A stretch of DNA of 41,406 nucleotides from the NCBI GenBank assembly GCA_039545295.1, contig BCIK01000014.1:1-41406 (forward strand), in the 5' to 3' direction. Positions 10,401 to 22,209 of the stretch are shown one piece after another. The translations under genes were made by a program, and so were the position numbers. Positions within the stretch are counted from its first letter, which is position 1, and each line of letters begins with the position of its first letter. This DNA comes from Udeniomyces pyricola. Lineage: Eukaryota > Basidiomycota > Tremellomycetes > Cystofilobasidiales > Mrakiaceae. The notes under the pieces are model-generated. The model had not been told where the DNA came from. It searched no databases and saw only the letters and a list, made by a program, of their open reading frames with translations.

Positions 10401-13400
10401 GTGATCGTGGAAGAAGAAGTGGCGATGGAGGGGGCATGGAAAGTGGTGATGATGAAGGACGCAAGTTGGACGAGTTGTGGACTGGTGGCTCGTTGACTAA
10501 TAAAAATACAAAATCCAGATCGGAAAGACAGATGGTGATCAGAGACAAATACTTTGAAGACAATGCGATATATACAATGTAGTTCCTCTACGCAGAATAG
10601 GCGACAATCGAGCAGAGGAATGACTAACTCGACAACGCCAAGCCAAGCCGCTCCCATGTTGATGAGTGCTGCCCATGTCGCGACACCGACACTCTTCCCA
10701 TCGTCAGTCAAATCACACTCCCAACCAGACCAAGTTGCCTCGGTCGTCGTGACAGCTAAGAGCTTGAGGAGTGACTCGATGAAGGTCTCCACCAGAGTGA
10801 AAGGGGCAGACGCGTTCAATGGGTTCTGAAGGAGAATTCGAAGAAGAGCTTGGACCTGTTATATCACGATGGATCACATCAAAGGTGAATTCAGGAGATT
10901 AAACGACGGGCCCGACGACGAGGACACGAGTTAGGATCACTTGTGTGATTGGGAGAAACTAACCATGATGAGCTTCGCCTCGCCACCCGTAGATTTCTTG
11001 GAGATTTTCTCCAAAAGAGCCTGGGTAGTGGTTTCATCGAGCTCCTTTCCAAGGGCTTCCCTGCAAGATTCAAAAATTCTGAGACCAGCGCAGAGGACGA
11101 GCTCGGTGTCTTGCTTCCCACCCGCGAGAAGCGGCTCAGCAACATCCCCAATCATCGTTCGGTACTCGTCGGTAAGGCTTGACAAGAGAGTCGAGGGAAG
11201 GTTCCCGGTGAGAAGAGAGGAAGCCGACGAAGCGTAAATGGCCAACAACCGAGAGAGGAGGGACAAGGTGGCAGCTTTCCCCAGAGAGTCTCCAGCACCA
11301 TCGCTACCGACGTCAACCTTGCGCTTCTTCTTCTTCCTCTCGCCATCTTCCACGCCTTGTTCAGCCGAGCCACCCACAAAACCGACAGATCCATCAAGCA
11401 TGACCTGCTTGAATGCCCTCATACCCTCGGCGACCTGAACTTGAACACCAAGGAAGCTCTTGATGGCTTTGCCGAGGCCAGCGACCCAATCGAGACTGAA
11501 GAGAGGTCCTTTGGCGACAGAGGTGTAGGCTGAAACAGTCGAGAGGTCGAGCGAGGTGATGGTCGAGCAGAGGAGGTTGAAGAGCGCAGGAAGCGTTCGG
11601 GTCTTGGTATGGTAAGAGAGCAGAGGTAGAAGGAATGCGAGAGAGGGAGGATGGGGTGAGGGGATCTACATGGATGTGATACCGGCGTGATAAGGACAAG
11701 AAAGGGAAGGATGATTCAAGTATATGGGCAGAGGTAATGTTCAGTCAACCAGGCCTCGTCCCATCGAAAATCTTGGAATGGCGACAAGAGAACAAAGGTA
11801 GGCAAACATTGACGAACATGAGCGACGCTAACGAGGATCTGGGACAAGAAGTGCGAGGTGAGGTCATAGTCTAATTCGAGGATGACGGTAAACGTCTGCA
11901 GGATGGCGTCCCGTTCGAGGATAGAATCGTCGTCGGCAGCGGATACTACGTATGCAGGGAATTAGCGAGGCGTGTTAGCTATTCTGGGTCAGACGTAACA
12001 TGAGGCAATTCATGTGGAGACTAGGGAATAGACGAAGGACGCACCACCAGCCAATTTTTCGCTCGACATGACACTCTCAAGCCTGGCCACACCTGCCTCG
12101 AGTAACCCGTTTCCGACAACCCCCCACCCTTCTGCTCCAGGCCCCACCTCGTATCCTCGTCCTACCTTGCCTCTTTCATCGACAACATCCCAGATCGCCT
12201 TGAGGCATTGCCACCTCTCTTTGCCGCCCTTGGAGACCCCAACGAGCTCAATCATGTCCCGAAGGAACCGAAGCGTCGCGCTCGAAATGGCATCAGACGC
12301 GTAGACCTCGGCCGGAACGCGCGAGGAGGCCGGCAATGGGAAAAGGGTGTGCCTATGAATGGAAAGGAGCGTCGTGTAAGCCGCAAACAGGGCTGGCAGA
12401 TGAGCGAGCGTGATTGAGAACGTAGTCGGCGACGCGATGAGGGCTGAGAGCGTATTGTGAAGCGAGGATTGGGAGGGCTCCAGGTTCGAAGGCTGGGTTG
12501 ACAGCTTGGTCACGGTAGCACCAGTCCCCTCGGATCCGGCAGAGATAATCTTGAGAACCTCTGGAGGGAAGAGGAGAGAGGACTGCAGCGAGAGGACGAG
12601 CGATCTAAGCGGGGATGCCGGTGGGAGGGTAGTTAAGAAGGCAAGGAGGATGGCGAAATGGGTAGACTTGAGATGCGATTGGGCGAGCTGATGCCGTCAA
12701 AATAAACCAAATGTGTATGAGATGAGCCACCCGAGGTTTTTTTTGGAAGGGGGGGGGGAGGGGGGCGAAAGAGCCAAACAAATGCGATAAAGAAAAATGG
12801 ACCGGCAAACAGACGCGACGTGCGTTACAGATTTCATGAACGCACTTTCTTTCGATGCAGATTGTTTGGCAGCGTTGCCTCCAAATTGCGAGCCACGACG
12901 CTAACAAGATCATCCCACTCTGATGAGCCTTCCACTGGAGCTTGCTTGGTGGAGCGATCGTGCCAGCCTTGGAGGACTTCTCCGAAGAGGTCAAGCAACC
13001 CCTCGGAACTCGGGCGAAGGAGGTCGAGCAGTTTGTCGGCAATGCGCGAGACTTGCTGGAGCAAGCGGGCAAAGGCCGCTCGGTCTAGGGAAGCTGAGGC
13101 AGCACTTGACAAGCTCGAGATCTGACGAAGGCTGAAGGGTAGGAGTAACGAAAGGCCATTAGGCAAGGGGGTTGAGGATGAAGCGGATGAGGCGTGCGAG
13201 GTAGGAAGCAGTTCATGGAGCAAGAACCAGTGCTGAATAGAGAGAACGGGAGGCAAGTCCGACGGGCTGGAATGTAAAATTCAACGTATGAGAATCCGTG
13301 GTCAGTGATGACATACTGTTTGTCTGAAGAAGATTGAATGACTTGACCAAGACCCAAGCCCAGAAAATAAGGCGTGGAGCCGGGTTGCGAGAGCGAGCAG

Positions 13401-13693
13401 GAGAAGAAAGGCGCGCCAACTGACGAGGTTTCCTTGCCCTTGCCTTTGCCTTTGACGGGAGCCGTTCCACCTGCAGGAACCATGATGGACACAAGCCAGT
13501 CGAGCAGAACTTCACGCTTGGCTGGAACGTAGAGATCATGCTTGTGCCAAGCCTGTTGGGCGAGAATGACCTTGTCACTCGAGGAGAGGCCGGGCGACTT
13601 GAGGGTACGGATAAGCGAGGCCGAGTTGGCGAGCGGATCGGCTTGTCCGTCGGTGGTGGTGGGGGTGATGATGGTGGACTTGGAGCCAGCCAT
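7411..13693 (-). CDS. URB2: Ribosome biogenesis protein Urb2/Npa2
   Basis: Thirteen phase-consistent exons give about 1606 aa (human URB2 about 1520): 13693-13317, 13266-12846, 12687-12045, 11945-11818, 11665-10964, 10855-10629, 10481-10040, 9918-9551, 9414-9209, 9110-8880, 8744-8565, 8440-8319, 8184-7411. The protein is a long helical-repeat-like sequence. The family signature is at its C-terminus: KHAPYLLLAYVRM, RRELEPGVGVLCEI, and a final segment with KGVLKMVWEGWEK that matches the Urb2/Npa2 C-terminal domain. A KKKKRK nuclear-localisation-like motif lies in exon 5 (around 11330), and an acidic DVDEEDQEFELE stretch lies in exon 8. Known family role: a nucleolar factor in early pre-60S particles, needed for 25S/28S and 5.8S rRNA maturation. 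Start chosen at MAGSKST, the first ATG of the long first exon. It shares a divergent promoter with a mitoribosomal protein gene. Confidence 0.87.
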
Positions 13694-14161
13694 GGTAGGA
13701 TGGTTGAGTGCTGGTGAGGAGATCGAAAGGGGTTGGGATGTGTAGATATAACGTCAAGGAAGAGAGGGTGATGATGTCCTAAAGAAATCGCAAGTCGGAA
13801 ATGAATTCCAGTCGCGGCGCTGCTTTCCAGCTGGCTTGTGCCGCTTGCTCCAGCGTCAGCGCATGCCTGGAAGCAGGGGTAACTTATTATAAGTGCCCGA
13901 AGCTGCTTGGAGCCCGACCAGCGACTAGCGACTTGATGCACTGTGGAGCAACGTCCTTTGACTTCCTTCTCATACAGCTAACAGCTGCAGACAGTAGACC
14001 ATAACTTTCCCCTCGACATCATCAATTCACCCTAGAGTCCTCATCACTCACAGTACACCCACTACTCGACCCCTCCAAAACCCACCCAACGTCAGCCTAT
14101 CCATAATCCTCCCTCCGAAACCTCCTTCAATCTCTCCAACCCCCGTTTCCTCCCCTCCATC
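13694..14161. promoter_or_regulatory. Divergent promoter region between URB2 and mitoribosomal protein gene
   Basis: Only 468 bp separate the two start codons, so this must hold both promoters and 5' UTRs. The side near 14162 is C-rich and G-poor on the coding strand (CCCCTCGACATC onward), typical of a fungal 5' UTR. No canonical TATAAA is present. The AT-rich patch TTATTATAA (about 13882-13890) is the only candidate. A GCGCATGC stretch lies near 13857. Confidence 0.6.
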
Positions 14162-15789
14162 ATGGCCTCCCTGCTCCGAACGCTCCCATCCTCAACCGCC
14201 TCCTCATCCTCGCGTCTTGCTCCGAGCTCGCCCGTCCTCGCCGGATCAAGGCGATCTGTCCATCGACTCGCCAAGTACCACTTTGACCCGCTCAAGGACC
14301 ATGGCAGATTCCTCGGCAAGAACACCCTCAAGGTCCGTCATTCTTTCTATACAGCTGCTCGTCGTCCTCCCGGTCGCTCGCGACGCGACGATTTCAACCA
14401 TATGCTCATCTTCAAGTTTCACCTCAAATCCCTCATCATGACAGCGTGTGGCGGTTGATTACCAGCAGGGTCTCCTCGACCGACTGAACGATCAAGTCCG
14501 AAGTGCGCCTACACTCTCTCCTTCCTCATCAACTCGACCTTGACTTCAGTCCTTCTCCTCCGTTCTTTATCTTTTTGGACATATACCAATGGCTGACCGC
14601 GCGCGATGAACAACGTTTCACCCCACTATAGGCTCAATGATAGAACACTTCACCGTTTTCGAGACGATGAAGAAGACGGCGGCTGATCCGTCGCAAGCCC
14701 TCACCTTCCAGTACGCCTCGTCTGCCTTCAACAACCACTTTTTCCTTCACGGCCTCGTAAGTTTTCCCCTAAAATAACGAGCAAAAATCGTGAATCTTTG
14801 ACAGCCTATCTAATAAGACAAGATGAAACGCGTTCTTTTCATTAACACGTTGTTTGACCTTGTCTTAATCAATTCCTTCCATTGCTTTCCCTTGTGTCTC
14901 TTGCTTGTGTCGCACGTCTTCCTCATGTGATTATCGAACCCCCCCCCCCCCCTTCCACCCCCACACACCCTTATCGTCTCACCAGTCCTCTCCACTTCAA
15001 CCTGAAACCCAAACATGGAACGCTGGCATGGAGTACCTCATCATTCGCGACTTTGGAACCGTTGCCGACTTTGCGCTCGCTCTTCAGGATGCCGTCGCTG
15101 CGATGCCGACCTCGGGCCACCTCTGGCTCGTCCAAAAAGTCAAGGGCGACGAGCACCACCTCGCCATCGAAGCTACCTACGGATCGGGGTCCATCATGAC
15201 GCCGGCTCGTCTGCAGCAGCAGGGTTCGCTCTCTTACGTCAAGCCAGCTGACGCCGCCCTCCCGGAGCTGCCCGTCAAACGTCCTCAAACGCCCAAGGTC
15301 GTTGAGGCCGCGATCGCTTCCGCCTTCAACCCCAGGGATTCATCCACGAAGAAGTACTGGGAGTCTGAAGAGAGCCACCCTGCGTCGACGTTTGTGCCCC
15401 CCTTTTCCTCGACGTTCGATGAGGGCCGATCGTCGTCGCCATCCTCCATCGAGGAGGCCGAGGAGGAGCTGACGCCATACCAGCAAGAACTCGCTCGTCT
15501 GCTTGCCCGAGGACCAAATCAACACAAGTCAGCGGGAACCTACCACCACAAGTACGACGAGGTCATCCACCCTCTTGCCTGTCTTTCGGTCCACGAGCGC
15601 GTATACCTGCAGGATTATGGCTTTGGTGGGAAGGAGGAGTTTGTGCGCGCTTGGTTGGCTGCCGTTGACTGGAACAAGATCTGGCAGAACACGACGGGCA
15701 GGATGGATACCCTCAAGTGGAGCCCTATAGCAAAATCCTTGCAGGATCGGCTTATGACGGCGATCAAGCCAGCTGTCGAGTACCGATAG
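14162..15789 (+). CDS. Mitochondrial small-subunit ribosomal protein, Fe/Mn-superoxide-dismutase fold (mS42/mS43 type)
   Basis: Four exons (14162-14332, 14445-14502, 14632-14756, 14986-15789) encode about 385 aa. The N-terminus is rich in Ser, Arg and Ala and lacks acidic residues, as expected for a mitochondrial presequence. SOD-fold landmarks follow: VAVDYQQGLLDRLNDQV (equivalent to the first metal-ligand helix), NNHFFLHGL (the NH motif), and LSVHERVYLQDYG (equivalent to the DVWEHAYYLDY motif). Most metal ligands are replaced, while the fold-defining aromatics remain. This fits the mitoribosomal SOD-like pair Rsm26/Mrp1 of the 37S subunit rather than an active enzyme. A Ser/Pro/Glu-rich insert (around residues 230-290) separates the two halves. 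Paralogue assignment (mS42 or mS43) is not resolved. It is divergently transcribed from URB2. Confidence 0.82.
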
Positions 15790-16155
15790 AGTAGAGTAAG
15801 GGGTCGAAGGGGAGTGTGGAGCATTGAGGGATGGGCACGGACGAGCCAAGTAAGAGGGAGAAGAGGGCAGCAGCCGGTTCAGACCAAAAGAGAGTGGAAC
15901 CAATATGTGGATGGATCTACAAACTCTCTTTCTACAAGACGTGATGTATTGAAGGTCATAAAAGCAAGGAGACACAAAAAAAAGAAGAAAGATAAAAGAT
16001 AAACAAGAAAAAAAAACTCAATACGAAACACACAATCTCAAAGATCTATGATATCAAAAATATAATATACACGCGGCAGGGTCCGCGCGCCCCCGACACG
16101 GCGCGTCGTCCAACACGTTCACGCTACACAATCATCGGCTCATGAAGCTGACCTC
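15790..16155. other. Intergenic region, mitoribosomal gene 3' end to helicase 5' end
   Basis: 366 bp in which no gene is seen. It is A-rich around 15960-16065 (3' UTR of the upstream gene). A GC-rich patch at 16076-16112 contains GGCGCGTCGTCC, and the probable helicase promoter lies here. An AATATAATATAC stretch at about 16059 is the only TATA-like element. Confidence 0.5.
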
Positions 16156-19100
16156 ATGCCTCCTCTTCGCCAGCAGCAGCAGCAGCAACAGCAGCATCCG
16201 TCCCCTCCTGAGGCGCAAGCCTTCTCTTCTATACCTCAACCAGAACATGCGCCTCCTCCATCGACTTATCCGAATCTGAACACTGCGACTCAGGTGCGAC
16301 TCCGCCACCAAACCAGACCAGTCGAGTTCTTTCCTCCGATCGATCCGTCGCGTTTCGTGCTCTCGCCACCCGACTCGCTGGTTAATGCCCCCCAAAAAGA
16401 ACGACCGCTGACAACGCGAATTTTCACATCTTCTTTGCCTCTCCGTCTTTTTTACGACGCTGATCCTTCTTCTTATCAAAACAAGGTTGCCAAGAACCTC
16501 CAGGTTCCGAGATCTTTCCGTAGAGCAATCAGCGGACAGGTGGATTGTATGAGGTATGTGTGCCGGCTTGGTGGTTCTCGCTGCCGTCTCTCCATTTTCT
16601 GGGGATCTTTGCCTCCTGTCCGAATCTCAGCCGATCAGTCGAGGATCTGGGTGCGGTCATGAGGAGAGTATCCTGCAGGTCTATTGTGGCGTATCTCGTT
16701 GACGTGGAAACGCGTAGGGCTCATAGGCTTGACTTGGAAAACTGCGGAAATGCTCGCTCCATCCTACTCCTTTTGTAGCAAGCCTAACTCCGGTAGTCTT
16801 AGAAGTGTGATTCTGTGATCGAGGATGCCCTTGCGCTCAGAATATACTCCAAAGTAACACGAAATGAACAGAGTGGTTGAGTAGTGCAATGCAGGCTGAC
16901 TTGATCCCGATTGTTTGCCCCACCGCCAAAACCGTTCTCTTCTTCACATAGAGTTCTTCGCAATAGTACGACCTCATAAACCTTTAGGAAGACCGATAAA
17001 CTACGATATGCTTGATAGAGACGCTCTCATTGATTGTATCGTGGGCCATGTTTCCCTTTCACAGCTTTCAACAAGATGACCTTTCGGGGCCGGCAGCATG
17101 AGATCGTCGAGGCTGCTGTTCGAGGAGCTGATGTTCTCGTCATTGCTCCTACCGGGATGGGAAAGGTAAACAGAGCGTCATAAACGCGGCATAATACCTC
17201 TCTGGACGGACACTGAGATGCACCGTATCTTTTTGGGTTGAACTGATGTGTAGAGCTTGTGCTTCCAAGTCCCGGCGTGTGCCGAAGAACATGGAGTCAC
17301 CATCGTTGTCTCGCCATTGCTTGGTGAGATCGTTCGTTCATGATCCACTACCTGCTGATACACTTTTAGTGGAGCGCTGACCGGTTTGGAATGTGAACCA
17401 CGGTAGCGTTGATGCGAAATCGTAGGTTTCGTCGCCTGAACGCGATTGTTGCCTTTCTAGTTTGGGCTGTGCTCACCCTTGACCTTGAACCTTGCGCGAT
17501 GGCAAAGAGGTCGACCAACTTCAAGCACTCAAGATCGAAGTCGTCATGCTGACGTCTGAAGCAATATGGGCGGAGAAAGAGGCGGTGAGAAAATGTCCTC
17601 TATACCTCTCTGGGCTGTATCGGTCCTCGTTAGTCCTTCTTCTCTGAACCTAAAGATGCTTCTCCTCTCCTCTGTGATATTGTTACTCCTTTTCCACCAC
17701 TCTAGATCAAGAGAGATCTTGCCTCTGGCCATCCCAAAGTACGATTGCTGTACATCACACCCGAAACGCTCTGCGGACCAGCATTCATGCAGTGCCTGCA
17801 AATCGTCTGGGAACAAAACGAATTAAACCGACTCGTCGTGGATGAGGTATGTCAAATAGAAGCTTCAGGGTTGTTCTTGACGTGTGAGAGACGCGTACGG
17901 AGGGCTGACTCGAAGCTGCACCATTTGTTGCACCATGTGGTTCAGGCACACTGCATTTCAGAATGGGGTGAGTTCTGCCTCCGAGTGTCCTCTGACTCGA
18001 CCTGTATGAGCTGAACAAGCCAGATGAACATCCACTTACTTCCTCTTGTTTTTGTGTTGTGCTCACAACTGGATGCTCTCCTTGCATAGGTGCAACCTTC
18101 CGGCCCGAGTATCGAGCCCTCGGTTTCTTCCGCGAACGATTTCCAAATATTCCTATCATGGTCCGTTCGTCTGATATGGCCGTATTTTCGAAGATATCTT
18201 GAGCGATGCATTCACCATGCTTCTTCTTACCTCCTCTCATCCCTTTAGGCCCTGACGGCCTCAGCGACAGCCGCCGTTCAAGAGGACATCATCACTTCAC
18301 TTCGTCTCTCACGTGAACACCTGTTCAAATGCGTCGAGCCCTTCAATCGAAAGAACCTTTTCTATGAGGTTTGTCTGATAAGTAACCATTCCGGCTTATC
18401 CATCGCACCATACGCTGTGCGGCTCCTGATACCCTGTCCATCACTTGTCTTTCATTAGGTTCGATACCGTCCTGCCTCACTCGAGTCCGATCCTACGCGT
18501 CTCGATGACCTTTCAAAGTTTATCCTTTCCTTCCAAAGCCGGGCTCCGTTATCTAATCCTTCCGACTCCTTCTCGCCTCGGATTCCCGTCACCGGTATCG
18601 TCTACGCGAGGACCAAGAATTCGTGTGATGGGATCGCCGAAGTACTTCGAGAGCGAGGGGTGAGGGCGAAGCCGTATCATCGAGGTCTGGCCCCGGGAAT
18701 CTTGGAGAAGACGATGAAGGGATGGGTCGGGGAAGAAGAGAAACTGGAGGATGGGATAGAGAGAGTCGATGTCGTTGTGGCAACCAGTGAGTACCGAACG
18801 TAGCAGGAATCTGTCTCCTATCCGCAGTTTGGCCTCATCATGATAAGAGTGGGACGTTGACGTTTGTTGGCTTTGTTCTTTGCCCATCCCCGTGCTGTCG
18901 CCCATAGTCGCATTTGGAATGGGGATTGACAAGCCCAATGTTCGCTATGTGGTTCACTATGACATTCCCAAGTCTTTTGAGGGGTTCTATCAAGAGACTG
19001 GTCGAGCGGGAAGAGATGGTCAGGTCTCGAAATGCGTGCTCTACTACTGTACGTGTGCCTGGAGTTAACGTAGCTGCCAGATCAACCCAGACGGTGACGT

Positions 19101-22100
19101 TTTGACTTTGGCTTGTATCTTCTTTCAAACACACTACTGTCATTAGCTCGCGAGGACGGCTTGAAGGTTCAATCGTTCGTCGAAAAGGATCGTGCTCGCA
19201 ACAAGGCCAGCAAACGTGGGAACGCAGACGAGGAAGGGAGAGGCGCCGCAAGCCTTACTGCTGTGAGCTCGCACTCGAACAGTGGCATCGTTTCAAGGCT
19301 TGATAAACGCGTCGCTGACAGATAGGTTTGTGTCCTCCGCCCTCTTGTTACACGCAAAGTAGATGATTGCCCTTGCCGAATCCGTTACGACATGCCGTCA
19401 CATCGCCATCTGTCGGTACTTTGGCGAGAAGATTGACGATGGCAAGCCCGACCTTCTCAGGGCGTATTGCAACAACATGTGTGACGTAAGTGTCGCAGTT
19501 TTGCTGGGCTCCTCATCTCATGTCAAGTTCGATGTTGCATCCAGAAGCGGATGGTCCCTAAATTTGTCCCCCGCTGCTTTTTACCTTTCTGGGACCCTTG
19601 GTCGATTGGTTTTCTTGACAGATATGCAAAGACCCTGTCAAAGTCCGCCAACGCAAACGAACCCTCACCTCAGACGACGAAGTAGCCTCTCAGCGGCCAC
19701 AGCTCGAACGACAAGCCTCTGCCCTCTCTGGGTTCAATTCGAACGAGATGATGAGCGACATGATGGATCAGGCATTCTACAAATCGATGCGTTCCGAGGA
19801 GACTGTATCCGATTACGATTGGGATGGATGGGATCCTTCTTTGGCCTTTGGACCGGACTCGGGTATTCGATCGACTTCGACTCCTTCCAGTCCTAAGCAA
19901 CCGAAACGGCAGGCGAGCAGGCAACAGATGCATCAGATCGGGGAGGAAAAGGAGGAAGAAGATGCCCGCAATGGAGATGACCTCGGTGCCTCCACTAGTA
20001 CGGCTTACTCTTGTCTAATTCCCCCACCACCTGTGAATAAGCCTTTCAAACGTCCTTCCCCCATCCCCCGACCGCTGCCGCCACCACGACCACGATCCCG
20101 ATCACCGTCACAGCCACCGCCACCTGTTGTTCCGATCGCATCATCTCGAAGCCTGAGACTGGGCGACGGAAGTGACGGGAACGATCAAGCAGTGGCTTCT
20201 ATCGAAGCCCATCGGAAACGAGCTCGGCTAGAACCCGACTCAGCGATCTCTCTAGCACTCTCGCCTGTCCGCCGTTCGACATCGATATCCAAAACTCGTC
20301 CTCGTAAGTCGCACACATCTATGTTCATAGTTGTCTTGTCCAACTAAATGGATTTGTGTCCAAAGCCTGATCCGCCTCTCTGCTTTCTTTCAATCGACGA
20401 TCAGCAAATCTCGATTTACCTGCACCACTTCCACCACCGGCGCGTCCTCCTCGCACGGTTCCATCTGCTTCGCATCGTCAGTCCGTCGTCGGTCCCAAAT
20501 CTGCCAAGCCCTTTAAAACTCCTTTCAAAGGCGGCGAGATCCCGCTATCCTATGTCTCGTCCCAACCTCGCCTAGGGCTATCGAGATCACAAGTCATGGC
20601 CGCTAACGAGGCCATCGCTAATGGATCGAACGGGTCGGCTAGCGGCAGTGGGATCACTAGCGGAAACCATGCCGGCAGTGGAGGTGGAAGTAGTAGTGGT
20701 GGAATACGAACGAGTATAGCCGGCACAAGTCGACTGGTGGCAAGTGGTAGTGGGGCTTGGACTGGAAACGCAGAGAATAGCCAAATGGGAGCGTCGTCGT
20801 TGCGTGGCTCAAAGCCGAGTACGACGGCCAAAAGAAAAGAGCGAGCCCTTGATTCGACAAGTTCGAGAGGTACGTAGAGAGCGCCCAAGACAAAGAGAGC
20901 ATACTTATCACCGTTGTATTTTTATTTTTTGTTTCGCATTCGTTTGTTCGTATTTTGAACGCGACGACAAAAGGAATACATCGAAGCTGACTGTTTCACT
21001 TGCCTGACTTTGTCACATCACCTTTTTGACTCTTTCGTCTCCTATTCTTCACTTAGGCACCCTCTCTCGCACCAGCACAGGCAATCTCAGCGGAACGAGC
21101 TCGAGTGCTAGTGCTGCCGCAGCTGCGGCGGCCAACCCCTCGTCGTCGTTTGAGAACGGCTTGACTCTGGCACCCGATGCATGTTACTCTCAAAAGTTTT
21201 CTGTAAGTCATTTCGTGTTCAATCTGACTCGATGGAGAATCCTCGCTCGCTCCCGTCTCGTCGCCCTCAGAAAGTAGGGCAGAGAGGGAGCACTTGCCTG
21301 AGTCGCCTGCTTGGCGAGAAACAAGCTCAATAGCCGTTCTGGTCTTGCTCACCTTTCCCCTCCATTTTTGTTTCTTTCTAAAGAACTCCAAGCGCCGGTC
21401 TGCCCTCAAGTATATCGGGAAACAAATCCGTCTCTCCTTCTTGGACTCGCCTTATGCCGACGACGTCTGGGCCTGGATCGCTCGGCGTTCGGCAACAACT
21501 TCATCTATCCCTTTGGCTACTTCCTCGGTCGTCGCCGGTCCCAAGAGTCGGGTGGGGAGAGTCGTACGGGATCGAAAAAAACGAGCGGAGATTATGGCGA
21601 AAGCGGGGAGAGAGTGTGAATCAGGTGAGTGGTCCTATCTGCTTATTCTCTTTCCTTTCTTCATCTTCTTCTTTTCCTTTTCGAACGGACAAGGGGTCAA
21701 GTCAGAGAACGGTTAATTTCCGTAGTCTCTTTCTTATGAGGCTTTCTGGGTCTCAGTCACTGTCGATTCGGTTTTGGGGGGTTCTCGCCGTTCTTCTCTT
21801 GCAGCCCATCTCATCTGTTCATCTTTTCTAACCGCCCGACGCCTCTGGCCGTCTTTTGTCCTTCCATTTCCTGCTCGCCTTCCTTCCTCTCTTTCCCCTT
21901 TTATTTATTTCTTTCTTTCTGTTTTTTTTTTCTTTTGCAGATCTTAACGACCTCAATAAATCCGAAGATCGCTACGATTTCCAACTGAACGAGACCCTTC
22001 TCGGGCTCGGCCTGCTCCAAACGCCACTGGCGCCGTCGCTTCTAGTCCCCGGCGGCGTCCTCGATCGCGAGGAGGAAAACGAAGACGACGACGACGACGG

Positions 22101-22209
22101 GGATGACGATGACCACCGAGACGAGGAAGATGGAACGAGAATGAAGAGGTTGGAAGGCGTCGAGCAGTTGAGGCATGTTTTGGCGGTGTTTGGTCGGCTG
22201 TCAGAGTGA
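16156..22209 (+). CDS. RecQ-family ATP-dependent DNA helicase, RECQ5-like
   Basis: Seventeen phase-consistent exons run 17065-17165, 17254-17323, 17407-17421, 17508-17584, 17706-17846, 17946-17967, 18090-18160, 18249-18368, 18459-18786, 18908-19048, 19147-19262, 19363-19485, 19622-20303, 20405-20869, 21057-21202, 21384-21624, 21941-22209. Motifs: [12 protein letters not shown] (0), APTGMGK/S (I), ALMRNQVDQL (Ia), [10 protein letters not shown] (II), ALTASAT (III), GIVYARTK (IV), [11 protein letters not shown] (V), [10 protein letters not shown] (VI). The RecQ zinc module follows ([23 protein letters not shown]). Its spacing and the following PVKVRQRK resemble RECQL5, and no HRDC domain is seen. 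The tail is long, Ser/Gly/Pro-rich and ends in an Asp-rich stretch. Expected role: 3'-5' unwinding in recombination control. The N-terminus is tentative: a Q8 exon from 16156 to 16293 and possibly 16486-16519 fit in phase, but the join to 17065 is uncertain. Confidence 0.92.
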
